From: Acanthococcus lagerstroemiae
Taxonomy: Eukaryota > Arthropoda > Insecta > Hemiptera > Eriococcidae
NCBI GenBank assembly: GCA_031841125.1
Contig: CM063106.1
Coordinates: 9,672,001 to 9,736,000, forward strand
Direction: 5' to 3'
Length of the DNA: 64,000 bases
The notes below the pieces were generated by a model. It made no database searches and had not been told where the DNA came from. It was given only the letters and a program-made list of their open reading frames with translations. The position numbers and the translations under genes were made by a program. Shown piece by piece: positions 32,310-43,420 of this stretch. The number at the start of each line of letters is the position of its first letter. The first letter of the stretch is position 1.

Positions 32310-34500
32310 ACATAAAGGCCACTTACCCCCACCACGTAAGTTCATATTGTCGGCCAATGCTTTGTGGCGACGGATTTTAGTGTGTAGATGGGAGAATAAA
32401 TTAGAATGAACAGAGAACCAATATTGCAGTTGGTAGCAAATCGTATTTGTGTGGAACATTCATACATAAGTGTCACTCCCCCTCACCCACAGTTCAGATA
32501 TTCGGCAAATGTATGGTTTTGATAGTCTGAGGTGTGGGGTTGAGAGCAAACTAGACCGTACTTATATTTAAAATATGTTTGAAAAAATGGGTTCTATGAA
32601 GTTCAACACCTATATCGCAGGCCCTAATTATTGCACAATACTAGTTAAGATCTTAAAACACTCGGTGAATCAGGCTCCTTCTGAATCTTTTTTGATCACT
32701 CAAATCCGTTCAGTCTGAGGAGAGTTATGAGGTAACAACCAACTCAACCTCACTAATCACATGCATTTCTTCCACTCATTTGTCCATTACCCACGACCTA
32801 CAACTGGAAATGATTCTATTGATGAAGCCCAGGTTCTAAAAATGGTAGCGCGAGCAAATAAAGACCAGCGAATGGTCACTGATCATATTTTGGAATTGAT
32901 GCTATGAAATGACACATCCAACGCCAATGCATACTTCATTGATGGTCCTGGAGGAATTGGGAAAACTTTGGTTTATCGATGCCTCATTTCTTTATGTATG
33001 TTGCATGATTTTGAAGTTATTTCTGTGGCATGGACAGGTATAGCAGCAATGTTACTATACCAAAAGGACGTACTGTTCACAGTCGTTTTAAATTACCTCT
33101 GAATCTGCACGACTATTCAATATCTGGTTTGAAAGTCAACAGCAAAGAAGCCAACAGTATCAAGAATGCAAGAATCATCATTTGGGGTGAAGCTCCAATG
33201 GAAAACATGTACGCTCTGATGTGTGTAAACATACTATTGAAGGACATCATGGGAAATGACATGCCGTTTGGCGGCAAGATTGAAGTTTTGGGTGGAGATT
33301 TTAGGCAGGTTCTGCCAGTAGTTCCACGTGGTTGAAGAGCTGCTACAATTTCTAATTCCATCAAGTTTTCTGCTTTATGGTCTATATATTCAAGACGCTG
33401 AGACTGACCCAGAACATGCGAGCGGAAGCAGGAGAAAAAGAGTTCTCAGAATTCTTGCTGCAGATTGGTAATGGTGCTTTCCCTCATTCTGGCTCTGAAA
33501 ATGGGGGCATTATAGAATTACCTGCAAGTATAATTTCTCAGGATATTATAAGAGATGTCTATGGTAAAAAGTTTGACACTCCAGAGGATGACCTGAAATT
33601 TTCTAATGTTGCAATTCTGGCACCAAAGAATGATCATTGTCAGAAGATCAACAAGATTTTGGACTTGATTCCTGGAGAAGCCAAAACTTACACAAGCGTG
33701 AATAGACTGATCAGTGAAAATGACAGTGAAATCCTGCAATTCCCCGCCGTTGAATTTCTGGATAGTCTGGAGTTGACAGGTTTACCGCAAAATAAATTAC
33801 ATTTAAAAGTTGGTGCGATTGTTATGTTGCTACGTAATATGAATGTGGCACTTGGACTGCTGAATGGGACACGACTAATTGTGAGAAACATGTACACGAA
33901 TGCACTGGATCCGGAAATAATAACTGGGGTGGAGTGCGGTCGAAGGATATTACTCCCAAGAGTGGACCTGTCGCCAGCAGATTCCACCTTGCCTTTTTCA
34001 TTCAAAAGAAGACAATTTCCAATAAAGTTAGCCATTTGTATGACGATCAACAAGGCCCAGGGACAGACGCTGGAGAAGGTTGGGATATATCTACCCGAGT
34101 TTGTCTTCAGTCATGGACAATTATACGTAGCTCTGTCGCGGACGACTTCGTTGAATAATTTAAAAATCCAAGTACAACTGGAAACTATAAAACTGCAAAT
34201 GTGGCGTGGAAGGAGGTCCTGTAATATATAATAACTTTATACATTTTTGTAATTTTCATTTTTTTTTTTAAATATATAGAATAGAGATATGTGGTGCGCT
34301 GCTAGTATAGAATAAATTTCAGTGTGCAGCAAATCGTATTTATATGGAAACTGAAGAGGGTCACTTACCCCCGCCCCTGAGCTTGAATAGTCAGCAAATG
34401 CATAGTGGTGATGGACTAAGATGTATAGATGAGCGAACAAATTAGAATGAATGTAGAACAAATTTTGTGTGCAGCAAATTGTATTCATGTGGGATTATAG
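32310..34500 (+). mobile_element. Helitron remnant (helicase part) with repeated flanking module
   Basis: A Pif1-type helicase coding region (32815-34231) is flanked by related noncoding modules at 32310-32460 and 34320-34490, with a partial one at 32480-32560. Shared phrases are CACTTACCCCC, GTGTAGATG(G/A)G(A/C)GAA, AAATTAGAATGAA and GCAAAT(C/T)GTATT. The Rep/HUH nuclease part and canonical TC...CTRR termini were not found, so boundaries are approximate. Confidence 0.65.
32815..34231 (+). pseudogene. Helitron Pif1-like helicase (broken)
   Basis: The plus strand encodes most of a SF1 Pif1-type helicase as found at the C-terminus of Helitron Rep/Hel proteins. Motif I (Walker A) is visible as YFIDGPGGIGKT at about 32930. 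A frame change follows, and 33030-33335 continues to GGDFRQVLPVVPRG (motif III region: G-D-x-x-Q-L-P-V). After a stop at 33335 and another frame change, 33377-34231 is open for 284 codons: LRLTQNMRAE, NKLHLKVGAIVMLLRNMNV, and near the end MTINKAQGQTL and YVALSRTTS (motifs V and VI). The Walker B position reads IIWGEAPM, where DE is usual, so motif II has lost its aspartate. The protein unwinds DNA during rolling-circle transposition. This copy is inactive. Confidence 0.93.
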
Positions 34501-36779
34501 CTATTAGTTGATCCTGCCCCTCTTTTGGTGGCTGTAAATAGGGGAGAGTGGCGGATCAAATTATGAAAACTGCGGAATAAATTAGAACAAATTAGAACAA
34601 ATTAAGAACAAATATTTGAGACTTGTTACAACCCCAAAATCGAATGTCGGGGGCTAGTACGTCGCCAGCCCCTCAAACTGAGTTGCTAATTTTTATTAGA
34701 ACAAATTAAGAACAAATTATTGACATTATTTTTCTCCCCCATTTCCACAGTGAGGGGGCTGGCGACATGCACCTTGTAACTTTGGAACGAGTTATTGCGG
34801 AATTCGCCGATTTCCAGTGTATGTCGCTCAGTAATAAGTGAATGAAGTACAGTTTTATCAGGCCTACTTCTGGTGCGGTACCATTTACGTACCTTCGGGA
34901 GCACACCTTTCCGAAAAAAAACTTTTTTCTGGACCACCCTAGTGCACAGCTTATTAAATCATCTTATATTTTGAATTTCCCGTCCTGGTATGGCCTCCAA
35001 GACCCGCCGCCAGAGCATATCATACTTCAGTAAATGTTACCATAACAAACGCTGTTCGAGTCTTCGTCTTCACCATATTACATCTACATAATATGTCCAT
35101 TTGAATTTCGTCTATCGGGCACGTGTTATGAGTGATGACTCACAGACCAACATCGAGCATCCGACGAACATGCAACTAGGTAATTAAAAGGTATTCGATC
35201 ACCCAACCGAGTTATGTGTTTTCAAAATGAAACCTGACCTAATTTCAACCTTCCTAAAACACGTACGCCGAACTCCCTTACCGCAATTTCGTAAGCACGC
35301 GGGTTTTCAAATCGGTTTTCAACCTTCTCAATCATAAAAACTAAGACGTCAAGTCATTTTTCACAACTATAATAGAATGTATAATCAATCAACGGATTGA
35401 TAGACGTAAAACGGGTGTAGTGTCCGACAATGAAGAAAGAAAGACAGAGAACGAATGCGAGCGACGGAGAAAAAACAACGAAAAGGTCAAAAATCGTAAT
35501 AACCGTCTATTTAGCGCTCGCAAATCCGGTTTTTAATTAATAGTCGGAGGAAATTAAAAGTACACGCGTTTAATCATATCACGCCGTGTCAATGGCAAAT
35601 GAAACCGTGGCCGGTATCACGAAATATATCTAATTTTGCCGGGAAAAAGGAAAGAGAAATAATTGTAAAATGTTTTTCAAGCAGCGCGAGTGTGCTCTGG
35701 TGAAATTATTACATTACCACGATGTGGCGAAGAGAACTATTTGACCTTCGGCCTTGGACACTGCGAACCGTGTACGCCATATTGGTAATTTGATTTTTTT
35801 TAAAGAGCTGGACATACTTACTCATTGTGACTATATATATGCTGGCTCAACGTACACGAGTATATCTAATTATGTGCGAGAGCGTGCAAAAAATGAATTA
35901 TTTGTATCAAGTACGAAGCGCGTTGTCCGACTCGATTCTCAATTCCCAATTGTCGTTTCTGGTCACCGGCCACAGCGTCAGGTGTTCGCAAAACCCACCG
36001 TGAAACAAACAAATTATTGATGAATGGAAATTGGCGCGCTATCCGGAATGTAATAGTTTTGTTTGCCCGCCGAGATATAAACACATCGAGAGATCTGTCA
36101 GCGTTAATTATGGACTTACTGGACGTGCTAGAGCCGGATAGTGTCGCTTAAGTCGTTTTGTCACACGTCTGCTGATAGGTGGATACATGGTACTTCCTCG
36201 CCACGTAATACTGTGTACAGCATGACGTAGATTTAATCTCGACCGACTCGCTGGAAGGCGAATTCGTGGGCCGAGATGTATTATTTTACGATTTGCGAGC
36301 GCTGGCCGCCAGACCGTTACAAACTAGGACTGCGCTCGAGTAGCCGGTGCTTATAAAGTTCCTGTACGAAGATACTCGAGAGAACACTCGTTTAAAGAGT
36401 TCGTTATTGAAGCTAATCAAATATTGACCGAACAGTATGCCATAATTGGCTCGAAATGAACGAATGACGTGGTAACATTTTTTAGGCAATCTAAATTAGC
36501 CTTAAGTCGTATACAGGTGTGTATGTACACGCGTATTTCAATTTCAACACATCAGCGCGTGAAACGAGACCTAGCACTAATCGTCGCAGTGTTGTTTCAG
36601 TTGTAACTGCCCAGTGGAAATGCGAGCCAAGGTCTCGGAAGCTTTCGAAAAATATCCAACTATCAAAGGACAATCGATCCCGAACGGATTTTTCGGCTTT
36701 GGTGAGAGGAGCAGTCGCCCCTTATAGATTGGTCCTATAAACGGTGGTATCTTTCGCTAACCCCGTATCACGATCAGAG
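34501..36779. other. Intergenic, mostly unique; no supported gene
   Basis: 34580-34720 has short AACAAATTA(GA)-type iterations and an inverted GTCGCCAGCCCCTC / GAGGGGGCTGGCGAC pair (about 34660 and 34752) that could be a small hairpin element. From 35040 on, the sequence is CpG-containing and looks unique. Open frames there (for example 35754-36020) have no motif. Confidence 0.35.
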
Positions 36780-37229
36780 TTCTGAATGAGGTTGTTGAGG
36801 TGTTGTCCACGACCATCAGAAACTGTCCGCAGGGAGTACTCTCTCCCCGATGGTGGAGCCTAGTGGTATACACTGCTAGATTAGTTAAATAGTTAAAAAA
36901 TGTACATACAAGGCTATGCTGACAATTCGGCTATGGTGGTAGCTGGCAGCTTGCCGGGGTCCATTGTAGAGTTGACGTAGTGAGGACTCTGATGAGTTGG
37001 AAAATGGTCCGCGAAAAAAAAGGGTTATTGATAAACCCGCACAAAACTGAGACCACTCTTTTTTCTTACAAAAGGAAGGGAAAGGGGTTGATCAAAGTGC
37101 AAGGAAGATCGTTAGCAATCACAAGGAAGGTGAAGTACTCCAAAGTATATCTTAATGGAAAACTTTCCTGGAGAGATCATATTTTGGAGAAACTAAGAAA
37201 ATGGATTGAGGCTCTTGAGCTTGCTAGAC

Positions 37230-37478
37230 TGTAACAAGATTCACACAGAAATACCCACAAAAACACGTACTAAGAACTTTTAATGTCACACTAATACAAA
37301 CACACAAAAACAGTAGCTAGACTGCTTTAAAAACGCACAGTTTATCGCATATAAAACTAGACTATACGGCGACGGCCAGCAGCCTTTATATCGCTTTTGT
37401 TATCGAACTTCTATTCTGCTGCTCCAAACGTGTTGATCTTTCTTCGCCTATCTCAAATGTTCGGGATTATTTACCACA
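37230..37478 (-). repeat. 3' LTR of the gypsy element (249 bp)
   Basis: Starts TGTAACAAGATTCACAC and ends TTTACCACA in plus-strand sense. It lacks about 30 bases that the other LTR has around 39640-39690. Confidence 0.92.
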
Positions 37479-37499
37479 CTGCCCCCTCCTTAAGCCTGG

Positions 37500-39110
37500 A
37501 CTTCCCGGCCGGGTTTCAGATCTTCTTCAGGGTCACCATGCCAGACTGCCAAACAATCAAGGACCACGACTTTGGTTCGTCCACCACCAAGCTTCTGAGT
37601 CCGGAATGCAACATTATTGATCGGCTTAAGTACAATATACAGTCCTTCCCAATGACTCTATAGCTTTTGGTTCCATCCTCTCTTTTGTTGCAGATTGTAA
37701 AACCAGACACAGTCCCCAGCCTGGAAGCAGACCTTGTTGGCTTTGATGTTGTAGCAAGTCTTCATCCAGTCACTGGCAATTTATAAGTGATTTTGGACCA
37801 TGCGATGAGTAGAGTTGAGCTTTTCTTTCAGTTAGCTAACAAACTCGTTCACTAGTTGCGGCTGTTAAGGTAGAGTTCCAAACTCCAGATCGCACGGTAA
37901 TTGTAACTACCGACCAAAGACGATTTTTGTGGGAGTATACTACGTACTTTCATGGACGGCTGATCTGTAGGCCAACAGGAACAACGGGATGTGTTGGTCC
38001 CAGTCTCTTTGGTGCTCGGCAACAACTTTGGCCAGATATTTCTTGAGCGTCCAGTTAAATTGCTCAACCATGCTGTCAGATTGCGGACGCAGCTGAGTAG
38101 TTCTCATCTTTCAAATTCCCAGAAGCTGATATACTTCTTCAAATAACTTGGATTCAAAGTTCTTCCCCTGGTCTGTATGTAGCTCCAGTGGGGCACTATA
38201 ACGTGTAAGCCAATTCTCCCTCAGCATTCTGGCCACTACCTCAGCGTCCTGTGTTGGCATCGGGTATACTTCAGGCCATTTACTAAAGTAATTGCCTACA
38301 CACAACTCAGACCAGTTTCAGCATCTGAGAGTGGGAATGGTCCTGCAATATCCATTGCAACCCATTCAAATAGATATCTAACGTTGTACTTCTGCATCCT
38401 CCTGTGAGACCAAGTTTGTGGCCCTTTCACTGCCGCACAAGTAGTGCAGCGGCGGCACCAGTCTTCCACATCTTCCTTGTACATCGGCCAGTAGAAGCGC
38501 TCTCAAATCTTTGCTAGGGTTTTTGTGGTGACCAGATGCCCTCTGGACACTTAGTCATGTACACCATTTAAGATTTCTGGAACCTTCTTCCATGGAATGA
38601 TGGTCTGTATTCGCACTGTTATGCCATCTTCCAACTCCCAAGCGCGCACCAGAAGGCCGTCACTAATGCGCAGCGAGTCCCACTGAGCCCACAGAGCTCT
38701 TAACTCTTGTGACTGATCTGAAATATTCTGCCACAGTGGTCTTTTGTCTGCTTGCATGGCCTGTAGAATCCAACTAACAATTTCATCTTCCAGTTGATCT
38801 TCCTTCAGTGCATCACTAGACTGCAGCAATACCCGTTTAACAGACGCAAGTTCCTTCTTCTCTAATTGCTGACAAAACCAACAGTCTGCAGAGCACAGTC
38901 GCCTCGACAGTCTGTCCGCATTTCCATGGCTTATGCCTTTCCAGAACTGTATTTCGCAGGAATACTCCTGTAGCTGCTGAAGACACCTCACAATCCGTCC
39001 CTCGGGATATTTGAAGTACAGGAGCCACTGTACTGCCGAATGTTCAGTACAGAGGACAAATTTCTGGCCATACAGATACTTGTGGAATTGGCGCAAAGTT
39101 TTGACTACAG
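37500..39110 (-). pseudogene. gypsy pol remnant: RNase H and integrase
   Basis: In minus-strand order: the end of the reverse transcriptase/RNase H join (EWNYCVSRRELL, about 39150-39115), then LRQFHKYLYGQKFVLCTEHS and ISHGNADRLSRR (RNase H, 39096-38880), a linker to 38551, and an integrase with its zinc-binding C-x2-C (CRRCTTC, 38460) and core residues in MDIAGPF (first Asp) and ELHTDQGKNF (second Asp, about 38180). The region with the third catalytic residue follows but is scattered over frames. The 181-codon frame 39096-38551 is intact; beyond it there are stops and frameshifts. Known role: replication and chromosomal insertion of the retroelement. Nonfunctional. Confidence 0.92.
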
Positions 39111-39374
39111 TGAGGAGCTCTCTTCTAGAGACACAGTAGTTCCACTCAGCATGTTCATAATATACTGGAGAGCAGCAGCCGTTGTCGACCCTTTGTCTTC
39201 TGGTTCTGGTTCTACATAAAAATCAAACGTTTCTGGGTCCTTACCTTCACCTCTCAGGAAGGTTTCCAGCCGCCAGATCAGTTCTGCTTTCAAACCCAAT
39301 GGGGATAGGTCATGGTTCTTCAATTCCTCCCGAAGCTCTTTCTGCGACAGTTCAAACAACTTTTTTGGAGCCAT
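39105..39374 (-). pseudogene. gypsy gag start with SAP domain
   Basis: An 89-codon frame starts MAPKKLFELSQKELREELKN about 120 bases inside the 5' LTR. Residues 9-40 fit a SAP motif (L-x-x-x-L-x-x-x-L-x-x-x-x-L-x-x-x-G-x-K-x-x-L-x-x-R-L), a DNA-binding fold found at the gag N-terminus of some gypsy elements. It is followed by an acidic stretch (PEPEDKG) and then runs straight into RNase H sequence in another frame, marking the deletion. Confidence 0.85.
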
Positions 39375-39494
39375 TGGGAATGGAGAGTTTTGATGACGTT
39401 CACTTCTTCAGCGCAAAACGCCGAATCCACAGAGCACAAATATCCAAATGAGATCTTCACAATGCGTACTGTCAAATCCCACTTCTGACACTAA

Positions 39495-39778
39495 TGTAAC
39501 AAGATTCGCAACAAAAAACGCACAAAAACACGTACTAAGAACTCTTAATGTCACACTAATACAAATGCACGAAAACAGTAGTTAGATTACTTTGAAAACG
39601 CACAGTTTATCGCATATAAAACTAGACTGTACTTACAGTGACGGCCATAGCGACCTTTATATATCCCAGCATTATTGGCGAAACTACTTATCGCCTTCGT
39701 TATCGAACTTCTATTCTGCTGCTTGAAACGTGTCGATCTTTCCTCGCTTATCTCGAATGTTCGGGATTATTCGCCACA
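39495..39778 (-). repeat. 5' LTR of the gypsy element (284 bp)
   Basis: Starts TGTAACAAGATTCGCAAC and ends TTCGCCACA in plus-strand sense. Overall similarity to the other LTR is high apart from one ~30-base length difference. Confidence 0.92.
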
Positions 39779-39867
39779 ATACCTTTGTTGGCATGGCCTG
39801 GGGACTCCCTTCCAAAATGATGCAACTGGATTTTAAATCGGCCAAATACAGCTCAAAATCACATATG

Positions 39868-40347
39868 AGGAGTTATCTGTCAAAAGGGCGCTTGACATAT
39901 GGGAATACCATATGTCCAGTAGCGTAGCCAGGATTTGGTCAAGGGGGGGGGGGCGAAAACTTCAGAACGAGAAATAGGCATTTTTTAAATGTCAAATTTT
40001 GTGTGGTGTGGCATGCCGTGCTTGGTGGGGGGGGGCTGGGGGGTTAGATAAAGTTTTGGAACATAACTAGGTACTTTCCCCCTCCATCACACAGCGACAC
40101 AGCACTTGTGTCAACGAATCAAGGAAATACGGGTTTGTCAGGTTCGACTATCCGAAGACGTCGAGTGAAGTTTCAGCTGCTTTCCGCAAGTACCAGTCAA
40201 ACGGGATTTTCTATTATAGACTTGCTCATCAGGTTTTTGTGACTTCATTAAAAAAAAAAAAAAGGCCATGGGGGGCGATCGCCCCCTTCGCCCTCCCCCT
40301 GGCTACGCCACTGCATATGTCTAGCGCCCTTTTGACAGATAACTCTT
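39868..40347. mobile_element. Foldback MITE in the R1-like LINE, itself carrying a hAT
   Basis: AGGAGTTATCTGTCAAAAGG at 39868 mirrors its reverse complement ending 40347 (first bases AAGAGTTATCTGTCAAAAGG). CATATG flanks both ends (39862-39867, 40348-40353) and may be the target duplication. Minus the hAT insertion and its duplication this is a hairpin of about 75 bases with only a few unpaired bases at the tip. Confidence 0.85.
39917..40313. mobile_element. hAT MITE of the GGCGTAGCC family, 397 bp, perfect 8-bp duplication
   Basis: Ends CAGTAGCGTAGCCAGG and (reverse complement) CAGTGGCGTAGCCAGG differ at one position. CATATGTC is duplicated exactly at 39909-39916 and 40314-40321. It sits almost at the tip of the foldback MITE. 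Long G- and A-runs inside; no coding. Confidence 0.96.
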
Positions 40348-40708
40348 CATATGCGGTAGTTGTGTGGTAGACCTGGGTCCACCTGGTCAAAGTCAGAGAG
40401 GAACTGGACCACCTACAAAGGCTAGCGTATATGTGATGACAACGGGGACAATAAGAACGGTACTGACGAAGGCAATTGAAAGACTCCTAAACCTGCTGCC
40501 ACTGCACACTGTTATAAAAGCAACTGCAATAATGGGAGCTTATCGTCTGGGCCAACCAAACCTCCGGACCTAAAAAACAGGCCATGGAAGGATACGGGAG
40601 ATGTTGAAGACGATGAACAAATGCTTTGGGATGCTGAAGGACAGAATCACGGTGAAATACTTTTTTGAAAAGCCACATATAGTAAGTAATGTGATGATTT
40701 CTACGAGA

Positions 40709-40988
40709 CAGTGGTGTAGACAAAGGGGAAGGCGAAGGGAGCGAATTCCCCCAAAGTACCTGAAACTGAATGTAAAATATGCAAAATGAGCAATTTTTCG
40801 CCTTTAAAACACGCGTTTTTTTGAAAAATTTTCGCTCAAGCAATAATTTTGCTTTCATTTTCATAGAATAGTTCTCTAATATCGACGAGTTTTTTTTTTT
40901 ACATACCTCAATTTTCAACTTTTTCTCCCTTGAAAATCTTACTTTGGCCCCGCTCCTTCCCCTTGGGAAAATCCTAGCTACGCCATTG
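40709..40988. mobile_element. hAT-like MITE of the GGCGTAGC family, no duplication
   Basis: Ends CAGTGGTGTAGAC and (reverse complement) CAATGGCGTAGCTAGG. Flanks CTACGAGA and ATTGAATT do not match, so one side may have been rearranged. Confidence 0.75.
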
Positions 40989-41480
40989 ATTGAATTTGGT
41001 CTCAAAATTCATAATTAAAACTGGTGATTTAACTCACCGACAATCTATTGAATATAAAAATTGAATATACCGCCTGAAAAATAATTAACGATCAAATTTT
41101 CGAACTTCATTAGTAAAAATATTCCGTTTCTGTGAACTTATCAAATTATCAGTTCTCAAAAAGCCATTGAGGCATTCAGCCATCAATATTCAATGTGAAC
41201 TGGATCGCAAGCCTACCACCGTGTTTGTGAATCGTAATGTGACCCAAGAAAAAGGCCTGTGTGCCTGAAACTGCTGATTGGACACTCGGGCCCTATTCTT
41301 GTGACACGTGACGTATAAAGAACGACAAACACACCAAAGCAAAATCAATGTTGCTAAGTTTATCAACATTAAAATGTAGTGGAAAGAAAAGTTTTGAACA
41401 AAACTAGCGAGAAAAACATAAGGAATTCTTTATTTCTATTCAGAAAATTTTGCCAGGGGGCTCCGGCAAGTGCTAGGGAG

Positions 41481-41651
41481 CAAGGGCGTAGCTACGGGGG
41501 TTTTGGGAGGTCTGACCCCCCCCCCCCCGGCATCGGCCGACAATGTGAAAAAATTAAAATTTATTCTGGTAATAGTAAGTATTACACCTGCAATGTTGTA
41601 AAAGTGAAACGAAACGCCCCCTCCTTCATACCAAGTCTGGCTACGCCACTG
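41481..41651. mobile_element. hAT MITE of the GGCGTAGC family, 171 bp, near-perfect duplication
   Basis: Ends CAAGGGCGTAGCTACG and (reverse complement) CAGTGGCGTAGCCAG. Flanks CTAGGGAG (41473-41480) and CTAGGGAA (41652-41659) match at 7 of 8 positions. Confidence 0.9.
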
Positions 41652-41659
41652 CTAGGGAA

Positions 41660-42889
41660 TGCTGAGCATCCCCTGGAACCCTTCTGGCAACGGGCCGGAC
41701 GCAGCTGTTAAAGATTTTGCTTTGTTAGTCAGGAAATGGTCCCTTGAAAATTTGTTTTAATGTCCAATATTTGTTTCAAATTAGGGTCGTGCGACTTTGT
41801 ACTTCTTTTTCTGTTTATTTTTCGAATGATGTTACTTGTCCCAGGTATATCATTTCGTTCTCTGTCTTTAATCTGCTTTCCCCGCTTACTGTGAATCTTC
41901 TTCATTTGTATTTGCCCAAATTCTTATTTTTTCCCCCCGAAGTCTGAGATTGCGACACTTGAAACATAACATTTGCACACTGAAAGCAACGACAGGTGTC
42001 CATTTAAATGTGAATGGACTCAAAGTTGGTGTCACACAATTTTTTCCCGGGTATCTCTAAAGGCATATGAAAATAGAGTTTCTATGAAAGAAAATGCATA
42101 ATTCTTTTCCAGAATATTGTAAAATGTTTATTGTGATAAAATACAAAATGTGATAGGATATTTGTGACCTGGAATCATGAACTGTGCCTCTCGTGCGAAA
42201 ATAGGTATTCGAGATGACGAGTGTAAAGATTAGATGGTGGTAGTGGTGCGCACAGATGTGCATAGCGTGTACATCTGTAGTGGTGCATTTAGGTGTTGCT
42301 ATGACAACCGTGTTTCGAATTCTTGTTCTCTGTCATTCCACTAGCTAGGTCCATTTCACACGACACTATGTAAACGGATGTTTTTAAACTTTTGACGTAA
42401 TTTTTAAATGCAATTTATGGAAAAACTAATGAAGATAGGAAGCAATTTATTTAATTCGAAAGAGCGTGAATTTTTCTATAAGAATTGTCAGGAAAGTGAA
42501 AAATGATTTTTTGACAACAAAGTCACATTTGAAATATTTTGATTTTTTTTTGTGTGTGTATATTGGAACATCCGAAGTCGAAGAAACGTTGCAGTTTTCT
42601 TTTAGGGGAAATTTTTTCACACAAATAAACAAGACTTTCAGCATCTAGAGATCCTCGGCTGTCTTCGATATGCGACTTCAAAATGAAAAATAAAGGGAGG
42701 GAATTTTAGTGCCGCACCCCACAGGCATGTACTACAATTCTGATTCGAAACTGTACTCATAGCCGACTCGGCGACTCGTGTTCACCTATTCCACGGAGTT
42801 CGGCTACTGGAGAATTTATTATCCCTCGAAGTTAAGTAAGTGCGAAGTATCCCTTATCTCGACGATAAATCAGTTCGGGTTTGTTTCGG
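41660..42889. other. Intergenic, no supported gene
   Basis: AT-rich sequence with short open frames only. Confidence 0.35.
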
Positions 42890-43420
42890 TTTTTGACCTA
42901 AATACGCCGACAAAGTGGCAACCTTCGCAAACGTGACCGCAACTCTCACCGCGGCGCAGTCACGTGGTCTACAGCCGCGGACACGCTTCCGTTGCGAGCG
43001 AAATTTGCGTATTCGCAACCCTTGGTCCTATTTCGGGATTCCGATTTCGTAAATTCGTGCACCGACCCACATGCTCGTATCGGCCTGGGGCACCCGCGAC
43101 TCACGAGTGCACGACATTTGAGATCCGGCGGGATCCGGCGTATCGGTTGTGTGGCCTTCGCCCTCCGGGCTTGCTCGAGTTGAGCCCACATTGGCCGGGG
43201 GGCTGAGGCACCGAGGGCATATCAGTCTTTTTGACGGCCGATCACACGATATTTTTCGGTGGTCGTCGTAGGCAAACGGCGGCGTCCGAAATGAGCGGCT
43301 CCATTGGCCGCGTACTTCGCCTTACGTAATTGGCGATTTTTCTTGGAATCGTCGCAGCACCCGACATGGCGGCCCAAATTAATCATCACTTGTCGGACTG
43401 CTCGACTGTCGAAAATTAAT
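42890..43420. promoter_or_regulatory. CpG-rich island, possible regulatory DNA
   Basis: About 500 bases are conspicuously GC- and CpG-rich relative to the window (for example CCGCGGCGCAGTCACG, TCCGGCGGGATCCGGCG). Overlapping open frames on both strands (42946-43206) are likely composition artefacts. No transposon ends. CpG islands in insects can mark promoters, but no transcript evidence is available here. Confidence 0.35.

Larger units (their letters stand above)
37230..39778 (-). mobile_element. Ty3/gypsy LTR retrotransposon, internally deleted
   Basis: Two direct LTRs (37230-37478 and 39495-39778), both starting TGTAACAAGATTC and ending CCACA, enclose 2.0 kb of minus-strand gag-pol remnants. 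Next to the 3' LTR lies a polypurine tract (AAGGAGGGGGCAG in minus sense, about 37479-37491), and next to the 5' LTR a likely primer-binding sequence TTAGTGTCAGAAGTGGGA. Flanks are AGAC and ATAC (3 of 4 identical), a weak target duplication. Protease and most of the reverse transcriptase are deleted between gag and RNase H. It inserted into the R1-like LINE. Confidence 0.93.
36800..40620 (+). pseudogene. R1-like reverse transcriptase, three co-linear pieces
   Basis: Piece 1 (36820-37229): NCPQGVLSPRWWSLVVYTLL (motif B region, C-P-Q-G-x-L-S-P), GYADNSAMV (catalytic Y-A-D-D changed to Y-A-D-N), KGLLINPHKTETTLF, then KYSKVYLNGKLSWRDHI (thumb). Piece 2 (39779-39861): FVGMAWGLPSKMMQ, the W-G-L-x-P-x-x-x-x-W segment of R1-type elements. 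Piece 3 (40354-40573): ELDHLQRLAY, then a TGTIRTVLTKAIERLLNLLP segment and LHTVIKATAIMGAYRL, typical for the region just after the reverse transcriptase in R1/TRAS-type LINEs. Several stops and frame changes besides the large insertions, plus the mutated catalytic site, show it is long dead. Confidence 0.85.
36780..40700 (+). mobile_element. R1-like LINE, split by gypsy and by a nested foldback/hAT pair
   Basis: Reverse transcriptase and C-terminal coding pieces on the plus strand are co-linear but separated by later insertions: 36780-37229, then 39779-39861, then 40354-40700. The insertions are the gypsy element (37230-39778) and the foldback MITE (39868-40347). Neither the 5' part with endonuclease nor a clear 3' tail is seen. 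Confidence 0.8.

Noticed and set aside
40709..40988. 8-bp target duplication for this hAT-like MITE
   Set aside because: Flanks CTACGAGA and ATTGAATT do not match; only the terminal repeats are supported.
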